DNA of 7,290 bases from Actinomycetota bacterium. Its GTDB lineage: Bacteria; Actinomycetota; Actinomycetes; Mycobacteriales; Mycobacteriaceae. The notes below the pieces were generated by a model. It was not told the origin of the DNA. It made no database searches and saw only the letters and a list, made by a program, of their open reading frames with translations. Position numbers and translations under genes: made by a program. The stretch lies in the NCBI GenBank assembly GCA_005789055.1, contig SYAA01000314.1:1-7290 (forward strand). The letters are read 5' to 3'. Positions 1-6,450 of the stretch are shown here, in pieces (within the stretch, counting starts at the first letter, position 1; each line of letters opens with the position of its first letter).

Positions 1-141
1 GGCGTCCGACCGTCGCTCAATGCTGGCTTGGAAGGTGTCGTCGTTGGCCCAGTAGTCCAGAACCTCACATTCGAGGGCCGGGAAGTCCGGCGCGCCGCCG
101 GCAAGTTTCGGGTAACCGGTCGCGGTTACTGGATCGATCAC
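1..141 (-). CDS. ileS: Isoleucyl-tRNA synthetase, N-terminal fragment (cut by window edge)
   Basis: Reading the minus strand from a GTG at 141-139 gives 47 uninterrupted residues. They begin [20 protein letters not shown] and continue through [17 protein letters not shown] to SIERRSDA at the window edge. This matches the start of mycobacterial IleS, recalled as [22 protein letters not shown] for the M. tuberculosis protein. IleS charges tRNA-Ile with isoleucine in the cytoplasm. The class I HIGH and KMSKS motifs lie beyond the edge and cannot be checked. The GTG start is preferred because the N-terminal extension before YPKLAGG is short and an AGGAG (154-158 on the minus strand) precedes it. 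That spacing, about 12 nt, is a little long. The gene is preceded by an isoleucine-type T-box leader, which independently supports the identity. It is transcribed divergently from the mmpL operon. It is an essential housekeeping gene and marks the edge of the accessory lipid cluster. Confidence 0.93.
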   Translation of the reverse strand, partial: MIDPVTATGYPKLAGGAPDFPALECEVLDYWANDDTFQASIERRSDA

Positions 142-144
142 AGT

Positions 145-382
145 CGGGGCGGTCTCCTGTGCCGTTCGGGCACGGGGACGACGACGCGCGGGTGCGCGAG
201 CGCCGCGGTACCACCCCGCTTACGTACACGCGAACGCGCACGTCGCTCATGTCAGGCTGTCACGGGCCTGGCCCCGTCCGGTTCTACTAGGCCCCCGTCT
301 GAGCAGGCGGTCCGTTCCTCCGGAGGCTCCCCGGTGATGGCCGGATCAGTGCCGATGCCTGAGATTCTAGCGGCATCGGTGC
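145..382 (-). promoter_or_regulatory. Translational T-box riboswitch of ileS (ultrashort Stem I type)
   Basis: All landmarks are on the minus strand. An 8-bp hairpin pairs 379-372 with 359-352 (CCGATGCC/GGCATCGG). Its 12-nt terminal loop at 371-360 carries ATC (365-363), an isoleucine specifier codon. Actinobacterial ileS leaders with an ultrashort Stem I place the specifier in this terminal loop. A canonical T-box, GGGGTGGTACCGCGG, lies at 217-203. Its TGGT would pair with the ACCA end of uncharged tRNA-Ile (discriminator A). The partner strand CGTCCCC is at 180-174. It gives the standard fold: GGGG and GCG helices flanking a 7-nt TGGTACC bulge. The ribosome binding site AGGAG follows at 158-154, and I see no terminator U-run, so control of translation is the likely mode. 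Uncharged tRNA-Ile should favour the antisequestrator and switch ileS on. The region between the two ends (350-218) should hold the Stem II/IIA-B elements, which I did not fold. The exact 5' end is not determined. Confidence 0.94.
154..158 (-). promoter_or_regulatory. Ribosome binding site of ileS
   Basis: AGGAG on the minus strand, about 12 nt before the GTG start. It sits directly after a small hairpin at 159-173 (GTGCC, 5-nt loop, GGCAC) and the 3' strand of the T-box fold. This is where a sequestrator would have to act. I did not identify the competing anti-Shine-Dalgarno strand. Confidence 0.7.
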
Positions 383-437
383 CGAGGCCCGAGCACGCCG
401 CGCTCGCCGCCCACCGGGGTTCTCCCCGCAGGTCACC

Positions 438-450
438 TACGATGGGCGGG
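438..450 (+). promoter_or_regulatory. Putative -10 box for a leaderless mmpL transcript
   Basis: TACGAT at 438-443 fits the mycobacterial SigA -10 pattern TANNNT. It is followed by six bases and then the GTG start at 450, the distance expected between a -10 box and +1. No Shine-Dalgarno sequence sits at a useful distance before 450; the nearest AGG-rich stretch (430-432) is about 17 nt away. Together these suggest that the mRNA begins with the start codon, as many mycobacterial mRNAs do. A short hairpin, CGGGG-TTCT-CCCCG (415-428), lies over the would-be -35 region. Promoter assignment by eye is uncertain. Confidence 0.5.
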
Positions 451-3400
451 TGGCTCGAACCCGCCTTCCGGCAAAGATAGCCCCGGACGCCAGAGCCGAG
501 GACGTCGAAGGCGGGGGTTTCTTCGGAGGGATCGGTCGCTTCGTCGTGCGCTGGCCCTGGTTGGTCATCGGGGCCTGGATAGCGCTGGCGATCAGCTTGA
601 CCATGGCGTTTCCGTCGCTGGCTGTGCTGGCCCAGAAGGCACCGGCCTCCATCCTGCCAACGAACGCTCCGTCGGTCGTGAGCCAGAAGCAGATGAGCGA
701 GGCCTTCGCCGAGGCCAGTTCCGACAATATCCTTCTGGTCGTCCTGACCAACGAAAAAGGATTCACGCCAGCCGATGAGGTGGTCTACCGCGACCTAGTC
801 GGCGCCCTGCGTGCCGAGACCGAGGACGTCGCGGCCCTGCAGGATTTCGTAACCACACCGCCACTGCAGGAGATCCTGGTCAGCAAGGACAATAAGGCGT
901 GGCTGCTGCCGGTCAATATCGTCGGCGAAGTCGCCACCCCGAAGGCGATCGCCGCGACGAAGCGCGCCATTCAGACCGTGCAGGACACCGTGGCCGGCAC
1001 CCCGTTGCAGGTCTACACCACCGGCCCGGCCGGCACCTTCAACGACATCAAGGACCTCGGCGACCGGGACATATTCACCATCGAGGTCGCCACGGTGGTG
1101 GCGCTGCTGACGATTCTGCTGATGGTGTATCGCAACCTGCTGACAATGATTCTGCCGTTGATCACCATTGGTGTGGCCCTGGTGACGGCCCAGGGCGTGG
1201 TCGCGGGCATGGGAACCCTCGGTCTGAGCGTCTCCTCCCAGACCATTGTCCTGCTCACCGCGATGCTCGCCGGCGCCGGGACCGATTACGCGGTATTCCT
1301 GATCAGCCGGTATCACGACTTTCTCCGGATGGGCGCAGAGTCCGATGAGGCCGTGCGCAACGCGCTGGCCTCAATAGGCAAGGTCATCACCGCGTCCGCC
1401 GCCACCGTCGCGGTGACATTCATAGGCATGATCTTCACGAAACTAACGGTTTTCTCGACCGTCGGTGTCGCCCTGGCAGCGGCCATCATCGTCGGCTGCG
1501 CGGGCGCACTCACATTTCTTCCGGCGTTGCTGACGCTGGCGGGCCGCCGGGGTTGGGCCAGGCCGCGGCGGGACCTGACGGGCCGGTTCTGGAGGCGTTC
1601 GGGCATCCGGATCGTGCGCCGCCCCGTGATCAACCTCGTGGCCTCTTTGGTGATCCTAGTCATCCTTGCCTCCACCTCCGCCCTGGCGACCTACAACTAC
1701 GACGATCGCAAGGCACTGCCCGCCGCGACTGCCAGCATCCAGGGATACGACGCGATCAGCCGACACTTTCCATTGAATGCCAGTCTGCCGCAGTACATCC
1801 TGATCAATTCTCCTCAGGATCTGCGCACGCCCAAGGCGCTGGCCGACATGGAGCAGTTGGCCTACCGGGTCAGTCAGGTACCCGACATTGACATCGTCCG
1901 GGGTATCACCCGGCCCACTGGCGAGTCCCTGGAGCAAGCACGACTGTCATTTCAGGCCGGTGAGGTCGGCAAGCCTCTCAACCAAGCTGCGGACGCGATC
2001 AACACCAACACGGGCAACCTCAACCTGCTGGCCTCCGGTTCTGATCAAATCGCCGACGTACTCGGCGCCATTCGCGGCCAACTCGGGCAGACCCTGACTA
2101 CCGTCAGCTACCTGGTTCGGTCGTTGGCATTCATGCAGAATCAGTACGGCACCGGCACGGCGCTGCCGGGGTTTGAACTGGGCAGCGATCCGCTCAACTC
2201 CATTCACGGACTCGGCGGCAACATGGGGGTGAACACCGGTGACGCCGTCGCAGCGTACGACAAATCGATTGCTCCCGTTCTCAATGCCCTCAATGGAAAC
2301 CCGGTCTGCGACGCGGATCCGAAATGTGTGGCTACCCGCGCTCGCCTTCAGTTGCTCGGCGACGCTCGCAATGACGGCACCCTCAACGAGATCGCCAACC
2401 TCTGCACCCTGCTGGAGGAGATCCCGAGCGATCCCACCGCACTGTCGGCTGAGCAGCCGATGCCGGTAATCCCGGGCAAAGAGAAACCCGGTCCGCTCTC
2501 TACTATTCCCGGCGGCCAGGCGACCATCCCCGGCAGTCAGGCGACCAGCCCCGGCGGCATGGGCCCTGCGTTGGATTCGATCAGTCAGAGCCTGCAGGCC
2601 GCCGGGATCACCAATCCGGCCGACCTGGAGTCCCAACTGACTCAACTCCAGCAGGGTATCGATTTGCTGTCCGTTGCCAGTCGCCAGGTGGCCGACGGCG
2701 TCGCACTTCTGGTCGACCAGACCAAGAAACTCGGGCTCGGCCTCGATCAGGCATCCTCGTTTCTGCTGGCGATGAAACGCGACGCCAACACCCAATCGAT
2801 GGCCGGCTTCTATGTACCTGGGCAGATCCTCAATGGAGAGGAGTTCCGGAAAGCCGCCGCGATCTTCATCTCCCCGGACGGCCGAACCGCCCGTTTCCTG
2901 GTTCAGAGCAAGCTCAACCCGTTCGCCACCCCGGCGATGGATCAGGTCAACGAGGTCCTCGCGGCCGCACGTGGAGCCCAGCCCAACACGACCCTCGCCG
3001 ACGCCTCGATCGGAATGACGGGCCTGACGGTGACTCTTCGTGACACCCGCGACTACTACTACCAGGACCTCCGGCTGATCATCACGACCACGATCCTGGT
3101 AGTTCTGGGCATCCTGATTGTCCTCCTACGGGCATTAGTTGCACCGCTGTATCTCATTGTCTCCGTTATTCTTTCGTATCTATCGGCACTCGGCCTGGGC
3201 GTCGTGGTTTTCCAGCTGATCCTCGGCCAGGAATTGCACTGGAGCGTGCCGGGCCTAACGTTCATCATCCTGGTGGCGGTCGGCGCAGACTACAACCTGC
3301 TATTGATTTCACGCATCCGTGACGAATCCCCGCACGGCATCCGTTCCGGCGTAATCCGGACTGTTGGCCAGACCGGTGGTGTGATTACGGCCGCCGGGGT

Positions 3401-3650
3401 GATCTTCGCGGCATCGATGATCGGTCTGCAGTTCTCCAGCATCACCACCCTGGTACAGATCGGCTTCATCATCGCGACCGGCATCCTGCTGGACACCTTC
3501 CTGGTTCGGACAGTTACCGTTCCCGCGACCGCGGTGCTAGTTGGCAAGGCGAACTGGTGGCCGTCGAAGTGGCAGCCGCCGGTGCCCGCCATGGCTCGGC
3601 GACAGCCTGAGGTCGGTCGAGAAATAGCCACGGCAGGAGAACCGCTTTGA
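450..3650 (+). CDS. mmpL: MmpL family RND lipid transporter, MmpL8/MmpL10/MmpL12-like
   Basis: A 1066-aa inner-membrane transporter of the mycobacterial RND superfamily. Members move lipids or their precursors across the membrane using the proton gradient. Membrane segments are visible at about residues 34-54, 209-227, 233-253, 265-287, 311-330, 334-361, 394-413, 875-894, 898-918, 934-954, 977-997 and 1001-1022. This is the usual 1+5+1+5 plan with two periplasmic regions (55-205 and 414-870). The proton-relay pairs Asp279-Tyr280 (GAGTDYAVFLISRYHD) and Asp947-Tyr948 (AVGADYNLLLISR) are intact. Long stretches resemble MmpL8 of M. tuberculosis as I recall it, for example LQDFVTTPPL, YNYDDRK.LPA, AGFY.P and FISPDG. 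The length fits that subgroup (about 1000-1150 aa). Its members carry sulfolipid or acyltrehalose precursors, and MmpL12 is tied to the LOS locus. Cys620 and Cys626 in the second periplasmic region may form a disulfide. An odd Pro/Gly-rich heptad repeat occupies 685-705. The GTG at 450 is chosen because the first internal ATG (602) would cut through the first membrane segment. The exact cargo cannot be told from sequence. Confidence 0.95.
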   Translation: MARTRLPAKIAPDARAEDVEGGGFFGGIGRFVVRWPWLVIGAWIALAISLTMAFPSLAVLAQKAPASILPTNAPSVVSQKQMSEAFAEASSDNILLVVLTNEKGFTPADEVVYRDLVGALRAETEDVAALQDFVTTPPLQEILVSKDNKAWLLPVNIVGEVATPKAIAATKRAIQTVQDTVAGTPLQVYTTGPAGTFNDIKDLGDRDIFTIEVATVVALLTILLMVYRNLLTMILPLITIGVALVTAQGVVAGMGTLGLSVSSQTIVLLTAMLAGAGTDYAVFLISRYHDFLRMGAESDEAVRNALASIGKVITASAATVAVTFIGMIFTKLTVFSTVGVALAAAIIVGCAGALTFLPALLTLAGRRGWARPRRDLTGRFWRRSGIRIVRRPVINLVASLVILVILASTSALATYNYDDRKALPAATASIQGYDAISRHFPLNASLPQYILINSPQDLRTPKALADMEQLAYRVSQVPDIDIVRGITRPTGESLEQARLSFQAGEVGKPLNQAADAINTNTGNLNLLASGSDQIADVLGAIRGQLGQTLTTVSYLVRSLAFMQNQYGTGTALPGFELGSDPLNSIHGLGGNMGVNTGDAVAAYDKSIAPVLNALNGNPVCDADPKCVATRARLQLLGDARNDGTLNEIANLCTLLEEIPSDPTALSAEQPMPVIPGKEKPGPLSTIPGGQATIPGSQATSPGGMGPALDSISQSLQAAGITNPADLESQLTQLQQGIDLLSVASRQVADGVALLVDQTKKLGLGLDQASSFLLAMKRDANTQSMAGFYVPGQILNGEEFRKAAAIFISPDGRTARFLVQSKLNPFATPAMDQVNEVLAAARGAQPNTTLADASIGMTGLTVTLRDTRDYYYQDLRLIITTTILVVLGILIVLLRALVAPLYLIVSVILSYLSALGLGVVVFQLILGQELHWSVPGLTFIILVAVGADYNLLLISRIRDESPHGIRSGVIRTVGQTGGVITAAGVIFAASMIGLQFSSITTLVQIGFIIATGILLDTFLVRTVTVPATAVLVGKANWWPSKWQPPVPAMARRQPEVGREIATAGEPL
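2502..2564 (+). repeat. Three tandem 21-nt units encoding a Pro/Gly heptad repeat in MmpL
   Basis: Three consecutive in-frame 21-base units (2502-2522, 2523-2543, 2544-2564) encode TIPGGQA, TIPGSQA and TSPGGMG, residues 685-705 of the transporter. The first two units differ at few positions; the third has diverged more. They lie in the second periplasmic region, between the Cys-containing segment and the helical segment before AGFYVP. I do not recall an equivalent in MmpL8. A unit length divisible by three means copy-number changes would keep the reading frame. Confidence 0.85.
3635..3639 (+). promoter_or_regulatory. Ribosome binding site of gtf, inside the end of mmpL
   Basis: AGGAG ends 7 nt before the TTG at 3647. 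This strong site decides in favour of the rare TTG start, which shares the four bases TTGA with the mmpL stop codon. Translation of the two genes is therefore likely coupled. Confidence 0.85.
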
Positions 3651-4885
3651 AATACGCGATCGCTGTCCATGGAACGCGAGGAGACGTGGAACCCGTCACG
3701 GCAGTGGCATTGGAACTGCTCCGCCGAGGGCACGAGGTGCGAATGGCGTTGCCGCCCAATCTCGTTGAGTTCGCCGAATCCGCCGGCATCCCAGCGCCGG
3801 TGCTGTCTTACGGGCCCGACTCCCAACAGCAATTAGAGGCCGACACGTTTCGCGACTGGTGGAGCCTAAGAAACCCGCTCACCGTGGCGAGGCAGGCGCG
3901 GGAGTTTATCGTCGACGGCTGGGCTCAGATGAGCGAAACCCTTTCTACAATTGCGGCCGACGCCGATCTGATCTTGACCGGTACCACCTACCAGGAGGTC
4001 GCGGCCAACGTAGCGGAGTCACGGAGTATCCCCATGGCGGCCCTGCACTACTTCCCCGCTCGGGCCAACACCGAAGTTCTGCCGATAAGGCTGCCTTTGG
4101 GCGTTGTACGCCCGGCCTGGGCGGTGGCGGAATGGGTGCTCTGGCGTGCGCTGAAGCCGGCCGAGGACGACCAGCGCCGCCAGCTAGGCCTCCCGGCCGC
4201 CCATAGCCGCTCCGTAAGGCGAATCGTCGAACGTGGCGCTCTAGAGATCCAAGCCTACGACGAGGTCTTCTTCCCCGGCTTGGATGCCGAGTGGGGCGGG
4301 ACTCGGCCCCTTGTCGGCGCCATCACCCTGCAGATGAGCACCGCGGTCGATGATGCCGTCGCCGCCTGGATCGCTGACGGGACGCCCCCGATCTATTTCG
4401 GATTCGGAAGCATGCCGATCGAGAACCCTGCCAAGACAATCGCCATGATCACCGCGGTCTCAGCCGATCTCGGAGAGAGGGCTCTTATCTGTTCCGGAGC
4501 GCTGGACATCGCCGACGCCGCGGTGGCCGACCACGTCATGATCGTTCGGTCGGTTAACCACACCGCGATCTTCCCCCAATGCCGGGCTATCGTGCACCAT
4601 GGCGGGGCGGGCACCACCGCGGCCAGCGTCCGTTCCGGTAGGCCTACCCTGGTGCTTTGGGTTGCTGCCGAGCAGCCACTGTGGGCCAACAGTGTCAAAC
4701 GACTCGGGGTCGGCACCATGCGTCGCTTCTCGAAATCCACCGCCGAGACGATGCGCGCCGACCTTCGAACCGTGATGGGTCCCAAGTGCGTGGCACGCGC
4801 GGTCGAAGTGGCCGCCCAGATGACTCCACCGGAGCGAAGCATCGCCACCACCGCCGACCTTCTCGAGCGAGCCGCGGCAACGTAG
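3647..4885 (+). CDS. GT1-family (GPL/LOS-type) glycosyltransferase
   Basis: A 412-aa GT-B fold enzyme of the UGT-like family that glycosylates mycobacterial surface lipids: Gtf1-3 of glycopeptidolipids, and Rv1524 and Rv1526c of the LOS-like region. The N-terminal acceptor half opens with MKYAIAVHGTRGDVEP (His8, Gly9, Arg11, Gly12, Asp13), the classic first strand and glycine loop of this family. The C-terminal nucleotide-sugar half has YFGFGSMP around residue 250, then HHGGAGTT (317-324), where His and Gly contact the donor diphosphate. AAEQP follows, with Glu342-Gln343 where the family has D/E-Q for the sugar hydroxyls. The length matches the usual 410-430 aa. There is no signal peptide or membrane segment, so it acts in the cytoplasm or at the inner face of the membrane. 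It overlaps mmpL by 4 nt and is followed after 56 nt by the gap-like gene, so it is probably co-transcribed with both. The sugar donor (deoxyhexose such as dTDP-rhamnose is common in the family) and acceptor cannot be read from the sequence. Confidence 0.93.
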   Translation: MKYAIAVHGTRGDVEPVTAVALELLRRGHEVRMALPPNLVEFAESAGIPAPVLSYGPDSQQQLEADTFRDWWSLRNPLTVARQAREFIVDGWAQMSETLSTIAADADLILTGTTYQEVAANVAESRSIPMAALHYFPARANTEVLPIRLPLGVVRPAWAVAEWVLWRALKPAEDDQRRQLGLPAAHSRSVRRIVERGALEIQAYDEVFFPGLDAEWGGTRPLVGAITLQMSTAVDDAVAAWIADGTPPIYFGFGSMPIENPAKTIAMITAVSADLGERALICSGALDIADAAVADHVMIVRSVNHTAIFPQCRAIVHHGGAGTTAASVRSGRPTLVLWVAAEQPLWANSVKRLGVGTMRRFSKSTAETMRADLRTVMGPKCVARAVEVAAQMTPPERSIATTADLLERAAAT

Positions 4886-4941
4886 CCGACGCGCTAATCG
4901 GCAGCCCTGGCGGCACTGGGCGGAACGGTAGAGTCGACCCG

Positions 4942-5631
4942 GTGTGGTTCACCGTGCTAGCGCTTGGCATTGCCGTCAATTTCGAACCAACTCGGATCGG
5001 CCTGGTTCCATTACTGCTCGCGCGGGAACAGCCAGTACGCCAACTGCTGGCCTACCTGGTCGGCAGCGTTACCGTTTCACTGAGTTTCGGAATGGCGGCA
5101 CTCTTCACCTTCGACCGACTTCCTTTCGCGTCCAGCAGCTCCGGCGGCGGCAAGGCTCAGATTGCACTCGGGATCGTCGCGCTTGCGGTTGCTATGACCA
5201 TGGCTGTGCTTTGGATGCGCGCACGAAAGCGTAGCGAGGTGATTTCGCCCGATCTGGTGGATGGCGGTAAGCCTGACAAATTCACAAAATCGGTCCGCAG
5301 CGTCCTCATCAAAGGCCGTTCACCATGGCTGGCAGGCGTGATAGGGGTAGGCGTCGGTTTACCGTCAGTGGACTACGTTGCGGTGCTCATCATCATCGCG
5401 ACCTCGGGTACCCCGCGTATAGAGCAGGCGGGCGCCTTGCTGGCATTTACCTTTATCGGAAGTCTGGTGGTTATCGCGCCACTTATCAGTTATGCGATAG
5501 CTCCGACTAAAACCCTGGCCGTTCTGGACCGGTTCGGGACATGGGTCAGAGCACGAAGCCGCATTGAGTATGCGGGCTTTCTGGGCCTCATCGGACTTCT
5601 ATTCATCGGACTCGGCTGGAGCCACCTCTAG
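4942..5631 (+). CDS. gap-like: Gap/Sap-family integral membrane protein (glycolipid-addressing protein)
   Basis: A 229-aa polytopic membrane protein. It opens with a GTG-encoded Met, then WFTVLALGIAVNFEPTRIG, the hallmark start of the mycobacterial GPL-addressing protein family: Gap, sulfolipid-addressing Sap (Rv3821) and Rv1517. Six hydrophobic segments can be seen at about residues 3-25, 34-55, 71-92, 127-151, 156-181 and 207-227. A charged loop of about 30 residues follows the third. Gap is needed for glycopeptidolipid transport to the cell surface and Sap for sulfolipid-1, each beside an MmpL. The mmpL-gtf-gap order here fits the same partnership. The frame stays open upstream to 4657, but that part lies entirely within gtf and encodes a hydrophilic, family-unlike sequence, so GTG 4942 is the start. 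The site before it is weak: only GGAA and a GAG lie upstream. Its biochemical activity is unknown even in studied members. Confidence 0.9.
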   Translation: MWFTVLALGIAVNFEPTRIGLVPLLLAREQPVRQLLAYLVGSVTVSLSFGMAALFTFDRLPFASSSSGGGKAQIALGIVALAVAMTMAVLWMRARKRSEVISPDLVDGGKPDKFTKSVRSVLIKGRSPWLAGVIGVGVGLPSVDYVAVLIIIATSGTPRIEQAGALLAFTFIGSLVVIAPLISYAIAPTKTLAVLDRFGTWVRARSRIEYAGFLGLIGLLFIGLGWSHL

Positions 5632-5636
5632 GTAGC

Positions 5637-5677
5637 CGCTAACACCGTCGTTTCTGCACCGTCAGTCCCGGTTAGCG
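5637..5677. other. Inverted repeat between the convergent gap-like and methyltransferase genes
   Basis: CGCTAAC (5637-5643) and GTTAGCG (5671-5677) are perfect 7-nt complements separated by 27 nt. The right arm overlaps the TAA stop of the methyltransferase. A weak bidirectional transcription stop would be placed here, but the loop is long and there is no T-run, so the role is uncertain. Confidence 0.3.
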
Positions 5678-6337
5678 CGCGGTCCGATCGAACACGTAGT
5701 GCCCCAGCGCCCACACCCGTTTACCGGGAGGCTCAATCGCAGAAACGGGTAGACCGTCCTTGAACAATTCCTCCTGGCGAACGAAACCGCCCTCGATTGC
5801 CTCCATCCACGCCCGAGTCGGGCCTTCGCCCCACCGAAGCCAAGGCGTGAGGTCATCAATGATGACCGCCGTGGACGCAGTGCACATCGGCATCATGTTC
5901 ATAATGTCAGCCTTGGCGATTTCGTATTCATGTCCGCCGTCAATGAAAACTAGGTCGAATCGGAGGTCGGGGTTCTTGCGCGCGTACTCGGGTACGTTCA
6001 CTGTCGAATCGCCTGCGATCAAGGTGTGCCGGCCGGGAAACTTTTGATCGACGAGACGCTTGGCCGCCCGCGTGTATCCGTGCTCGACGAGATCGAAGGA
6101 AACCACGCGCGAATCCTGACTCGAGCCTAGAAAGGCGTTCGTCGAAAACCCGGCGTTGAAACCGATCTCCCCGATGATTTTCGCGTCTGTTCGCTTCGCA
6201 GTCGTCGCTAGATAGAGCAGTTCCTCAGGCGATGTCGATCCCTCCAATGGCGGGCGGCCTCTCAACCATAGCGATGTGCGAATTTGCCGCTTCATAGCCT
6301 TGATGTCGGCAATTGTGATGTGGTCGCCCGATCCCAT
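5672..6337 (-). CDS. Class I SAM-dependent methyltransferase (Methyltransf_24-like)
   Basis: A 221-aa soluble Rossmann-fold methyltransferase. With numbering from the chosen start, motif I is IIGEIGFNAGFSTNAFL. Glu57, Gly59, Asn61 and Gly63 form the SAM loop. Asp82 (VVSFDL) is the acidic residue for the ribose, and GDS (109-111) and DLVFIDGGHEYE (Asp133, His136) follow. Asp161-Asp162 (VIIDDLTPW) matches the metal/catalytic region of related O-methyltransferases. The product is probably an O-methylated sugar or lipid, given its place beside a lipid glycosylation and export operon; this is inference. Two ATGs are possible. The second (6337) is preferred because GAGGG (6348-6344, minus strand) lies 6 nt before it, while the same site abuts the first ATG (6343; 223 aa). 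The gene converges on gap and diverges from the hydrolase. By hand count, three 60-base lines inside it (5881-5940, 5941-6000, 6001-6060) total about 54% GC, below the general impression of the neighbouring genes. Confidence 0.88.
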   Translation of the reverse strand: MGSGDHITIADIKAMKRQIRTSLWLRGRPPLEGSTSPEELLYLATTAKRTDAKIIGEIGFNAGFSTNAFLGSSQDSRVVSFDLVEHGYTRAAKRLVDQKFPGRHTLIAGDSTVNVPEYARKNPDLRFDLVFIDGGHEYEIAKADIMNMMPMCTASTAVIIDDLTPWLRWGEGPTRAWMEAIEGGFVRQEELFKDGLPVSAIEPPGKRVWALGHYVFDRTAR

Positions 6338-6343
6338 TTCCAT

Positions 6344-6348
6344 CCCTC
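6344..6348 (-). promoter_or_regulatory. Ribosome binding site of the methyltransferase, deciding its start
   Basis: GAGGG on the minus strand touches the first ATG (6343-6341) but is 6 nt from the second ATG (6337-6335). Normal spacing favours the second. Confidence 0.6.
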
Positions 6349-6388
6349 AGGTAGCATTTAGGCGTCCGGTGCATTCGCCGCGACCCGA

Positions 6389-6398
6389 ATCGTACAGT
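6389..6398. promoter_or_regulatory. Facing -10-like hexamers for the methyltransferase and the hydrolase
   Basis: On the minus strand TACGAT (6394-6389) is the same hexamer as the proposed mmpL -10 and would start methyltransferase RNA near 6382. On the plus strand TACAGT (6393-6398) fits TANNNT and would start hydrolase RNA near 6405. Both are calls by eye only. Confidence 0.35.
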
Positions 6399-6402
6399 GT
6401 TA

Positions 6403-6416
6403 TGAACATCTGTTCA
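6403..6416. promoter_or_regulatory. 14-bp palindrome, putative operator
   Basis: TGAACATCTGTTCA is a perfect dyad with 6-bp arms and a 2-bp centre. It lies in the only sizeable intergenic region between two divergent genes. It sits between the probable -35 and -10 of the minus promoter and at the probable +1 of the plus promoter, a typical place for a repressor. Its GAAC-N4-GTTC core resembles the mycobacterial LexA box, but the outer C and G of that box are replaced by T and A. Confidence 0.45.
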
Positions 6417-6439
6417 CGGTTGGCACGTTGGCCCGCGGT

Positions 6440-6449
6440 GGAGATAAGG
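6440..6449 (+). promoter_or_regulatory. Ribosome binding site supporting the TTG start of the hydrolase
   Basis: GGAGATAAGG directly precedes TTG 6451. The GGAG core ends 7 nt before the start codon. The in-frame stop TAA at 6445-6447 rules out any start further upstream. Confidence 0.65.
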
Positions 6450-6450
6450 T

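Noticed and set aside
65..250. 61-aa minus-strand open frame upstream of and overlapping ileS
   Set aside because: It lies across the T-box and the ileS start in another frame; the conserved RNA elements and the ileS protein explain these bases.
28..480. 150-aa plus-strand open frame at the window start
   Set aside because: It runs antisense through ileS codons and the T-box leader, is Arg/Ser/Pro-rich with no family resemblance, and is typical of a GC-rich shadow frame.
1947..2795. 282-aa minus-strand open frame inside mmpL
   Set aside because: Antisense to a clearly conserved transporter gene, with no recognisable domain.
4657..4941. Upstream extension of the gap-like frame
   Set aside because: The extra residues fall inside gtf in another frame, are hydrophilic and unlike the family; GTG 4942 gives the standard N-terminus.
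5637..5677. Calling the convergent inverted repeat a Rho-independent terminator
   Set aside because: Only 7 bp, a 27-nt loop and no T-run.
6403..6416. Calling the palindrome a LexA/SOS box
   Set aside because: Only the GAAC-N4-GTTC core agrees; the outer C/G pair of the mycobacterial box is T/A here, and the neighbours are not DNA-repair genes.
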